A stretch of DNA of 16,089 bases from positions 1-16,089 of the forward strand of contig JANTFY010000024.1 of assembly GCA_024763185.1 (NCBI GenBank), read 5' to 3'. Under the pieces are notes generated by a model. That model saw only the letters and a list, made by a program, of their open reading frames with translations, was not told the DNA's origin and ran no database searches. Below, piece by piece: positions 14,173-16,089 of this stretch (position 1 is the first letter of the stretch; each line of letters starts with the position of its first letter). Source of the DNA: Gammaproteobacteria bacterium. Its GTDB lineage: Bacteria > Pseudomonadota > Gammaproteobacteria > GCA-001735895. The translations under genes were made by a program, and so were the position numbers.

Positions 14173-15930
14173 ATGAATTACGGTTTTTTTGATGTCTTAA
14201 CCCTGCTGGGCTCTTTGGGGCTGTTTTTGTATGGCATGAAGGTCATGTCCGATGCGCTGATGGAACTGGCCGGCGACCGTATGCGCAATATCCTGGCCAG
14301 CGCGACATCCAATCGCCTGTTTGCGGTGTTAACCGGTTTCACCATTACCGCTGTTATCCAGTCCTCTTCCGCGACCACCCTGATGGTGGTCAGTTTTGCC
14401 AATGCCTCGTTACTGTCCCTGAGCGAATCGATCGGCGTGATCATGGGTGCCAATATAGGTACCACGGTCACTGCCTGGTTGATTTCCCTGCTGGGTTTCA
14501 AGGTCGACATGGCCTCGCTGGCCATTCCCCTGGTGGGTCTCGGGTTCTTGCTGAGTTTTTCCAAGAAGAAACACGTTAAACACTGGGGCTTCTTTATAAT
14601 CGGGTTCGCCATTTTGTTTATTGGCCTGCAGTATTTGAAAAACTCGGTACCGGATCTCAAATCCCATCCCGAAGCGCTGGCATTCCTGGGCGAATACACC
14701 AGCAAGGGCATGCTGTCGGTGTTCCTGTTCATGCTGATAGGTACACTGTTGACCGTGGTCATCCAGTCCTCCAGTGCGACCATGGCCATCACCATCATCA
14801 TGTGTTACGAGGGCTGGATTCCTTTTGAGATGGCTGCAGCCATGGTGCTGGGAGAAAACATCGGCACCACCATCACCGCCAATCTGGCCGCGTTGGTGGC
14901 CAATTATCAGGCACGACGTACGGCTAGAGCGCATTTTATCTTTAACGTAACCGGTGTGATCTGGATGCTGCTGCTGTTTACCCCCTTTCTCCAGGGGGTG
15001 GCTTTCATGGTGCAGAAGGTTGAGGGGGTATCACCTTTTGTGCAGGCTGCGGCCATTCCTGTCGCGCTGTCGTTGTTTCATTCCACGTTTAATATCATCA
15101 ACACCGCGCTATTGATTAATTTTGTGCCGTTCATCAGTCGCGTGGTTGAAGCCATGGTACCGGTGGTCGAAGAACGACGTGTCGAAATTGAGCGTCCTCA
15201 TTTTCTTAACGAGTCATCCCTCCAATACCCACAGACCGGTATCAAGGCACTGCTTGATGAGTCCTTGCGTCTGCTGGAAAAAACCACCTACAAGGTTTTG
15301 ACCCATGGTCTGCAGGTTCACCGCAAGGAAATAGAGTCGGACATCAAGCTGCAAAAGCTGGTGCAGAGTATCCATCACATCGAACTGGATGTGGATACCA
15401 TCTACTACAACCGGTTCAAAAGTATTTACAATAAAATCGTTGAATACGCCACCCGCCTGCAGGCTCAGTTTGAACTGGATGAAGATAAGATCCGCGCTAT
15501 ACGCTCCATTCTCAGGGCGGACCGCTTGATGGTGGAAATCGTCAAGGATATCAAACCGCTGCACATCAATATGAACCGTTATCTGAATTCTGATAATGAG
15601 TATATCCGCCAGGAATATAATGAATTGCGCAAAATGATCCTGAAAATCCTGCGCCAGGCACGCAAGGCCAGGCAGGATCTGGGGGAGCCGGTACATCTCA
15701 AGAAATGTGAGCTGTTAAAAACCAAGCTGGAACACCACGATGTATTACTCAATGGCACCATTGACAGGCTGGTGCGCGATCAACTGATCAGCAATGAAAT
15801 GGCCACCTCGTTGATGAATGACAGTTCAATTGCTATTCAGATTGCGCGTAACCTGGTCGATGTGTCATCGCTGCTGTACCTGCAACGCGATGCTTTTCAT
15901 GAGGTTGATGGAGTGGAAAGCGACGGATAA
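14173..15930 (+). CDS. Na+/phosphate cotransporter family protein with PhoU-like domain
   Basis: The 585-residue inner-membrane protein has the internal duplication of the NptA/PNaS family. The first repeat carries QSSSATT (63-69) and GANIGTTVT (92-100); the second carries QSSSAT (198-203) and GENIGTTIT (227-235). About eight to nine hydrophobic segments fill residues 1-330. The C-terminal 230 residues are helical, charged and PhoU-like. These proteins import or export phosphate with sodium. The 77-base gap after batD and the lack of a good ribosome-binding site before the ATG leave open whether it is cotranscribed with the Bat genes or has its own weak promoter. No pho box was recognised. 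Substrate could differ from phosphate; YjbB of E. coli is reported as an exporter. Confidence 0.92.
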   Translation: MNYGFFDVLTLLGSLGLFLYGMKVMSDALMELAGDRMRNILASATSNRLFAVLTGFTITAVIQSSSATTLMVVSFANASLLSLSESIGVIMGANIGTTVTAWLISLLGFKVDMASLAIPLVGLGFLLSFSKKKHVKHWGFFIIGFAILFIGLQYLKNSVPDLKSHPEALAFLGEYTSKGMLSVFLFMLIGTLLTVVIQSSSATMAITIIMCYEGWIPFEMAAAMVLGENIGTTITANLAALVANYQARRTARAHFIFNVTGVIWMLLLFTPFLQGVAFMVQKVEGVSPFVQAAAIPVALSLFHSTFNIINTALLINFVPFISRVVEAMVPVVEERRVEIERPHFLNESSLQYPQTGIKALLDESLRLLEKTTYKVLTHGLQVHRKEIESDIKLQKLVQSIHHIELDVDTIYYNRFKSIYNKIVEYATRLQAQFELDEDKIRAIRSILRADRLMVEIVKDIKPLHINMNRYLNSDNEYIRQEYNELRKMILKILRQARKARQDLGEPVHLKKCELLKTKLEHHDVLLNGTIDRLVRDQLISNEMATSLMNDSSIAIQIARNLVDVSSLLYLQRDAFHEVDGVESDG

Positions 15931-15978
15931 TCCCCGCAACAAAGCTGACGATCGCTGATTGACCCGATCCGCGATTTT

Positions 15979-15990
15979 CAATGGTATACT
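15979..15990 (+). promoter_or_regulatory. extended -10 promoter of obgE
   Basis: TGGTATACT (15982-15990) combines a TG extension with a five-of-six -10 box. A TTGACC at 15959-15964 lies 20 bases upstream, too far for a standard -35, so the extended -10 probably carries the activity. The leader to the obgE ATG would be about 37 bases. This gives obgE transcription independent of rplU-rpmA. Confidence 0.6.
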
Positions 15991-16033
15991 ACGCCGCTTT
16001 TAACTGACCCCCGCTTTTTTACGGATTGTAACC

Positions 16034-16089
16034 ATGAAATTTATCGACGAAGCAAATATCCACGTTCGCGCTGGCAAAGGCGGTGATGG
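16034..16089 (+). CDS. obgE: Obg-family GTPase, 5' end (partial)
   Basis: The visible 18 complete codons read MKFIDEANIHVRAGKGGD, the hallmark start of the glycine-rich Obg fold in ObgE/CgtA. This essential GTPase associates with the 50S subunit during ribosome assembly and stress response. The GTPase domain lies beyond the window. In most gammaproteobacteria the gene follows rplU-rpmA (sometimes with one membrane-protein gene between); here it is 9.66 kb from rpmA. Confidence 0.97.
   Translation, partial: MKFIDEANIHVRAGKGGD

Noticed and set aside
14178..14934. Two long minus-strand frames (207 and 174 codons) opposite the phosphate transporter gene
   Set aside because: They are fully covered by a well-supported plus-strand gene with family motifs; low-complexity His/Gln composition in one is typical of antisense reading.

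Overview
The window reads as chromosomal DNA of a gammaproteobacterium. FolX is close in sequence to the enterobacterial/pseudomonad protein. The neighbourhood of ispB, rplU, rpmA and obgE is the familiar gammaproteobacterial one, and the Bat/MoxR operon has the DUF4381-containing gene order common in that class. A stand-alone bacterial-type ATP sulfurylase (sat) is compatible with a sulfur-oxidising lineage, but that is inference; nothing else in the window proves sulfur oxidation.

Layout. Bases 1-428 (minus): folX, preceding the first codons of another gene that overlaps it by ATGA. Bases 650-994 (plus): a small two-helix membrane protein of unknown function. Bases 995-1399: intergenic, holding an in-frame continuation of that gene past its TGA, a 39-base copy of the 3' end of ispB, and the probable pckA promoter. 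Bases 1400-2974 (plus): pckA (ATP-type PEP carboxykinase). Then on the minus strand ispB (3018-4019) and sat (4109-5290), with an intrinsic terminator between them. Bases 5291-5764 are the divergent control region between sat and rplU. rplU (5765-6076) and rpmA (6112-6369) end in a strong terminator. Bases 6420-7141 carry no convincing gene. They contain a roughly 530-base element with long imperfect terminal inverted repeats. Then comes a tightly packed plus-strand operon: moxR, DUF58, DUF4381, batA, batB/C fusion, batD (7142-14095), followed by a Na+/phosphate cotransporter-like gene (14173-15930). The start of obgE is at 16034, behind its own extended -10 promoter.

How the genes relate. 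rplU-rpmA make 50S ribosomal proteins L21 and L27, and obgE makes a ribosome-assembly GTPase. These normally sit together; here 9.66 kb separates rpmA from obgE, and the inverted-repeat element lies at the left junction. The Bat block encodes a MoxR AAA+ ATPase with membrane-anchored von Willebrand A proteins, a TPR protein and BatD, which together probably form one envelope complex. pckA links oxaloacetate and PEP. ispB makes the polyprenyl side chain of respiratory quinone. sat interconverts sulfate and APS.

The most interesting signals are structural: (1) the inverted-repeat element at the break in the rplU-rpmA-obgE cluster; (2) the duplicated ispB tail flanking pckA, which suggests how pckA arrived; (3) an in-frame TGA with an open extension in the small membrane protein gene; (4) a 16-base motif shared by the control regions of pckA and sat/rplU. 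I see no CRISPR array, tRNA, rRNA, phage gene or clearly new defence system.
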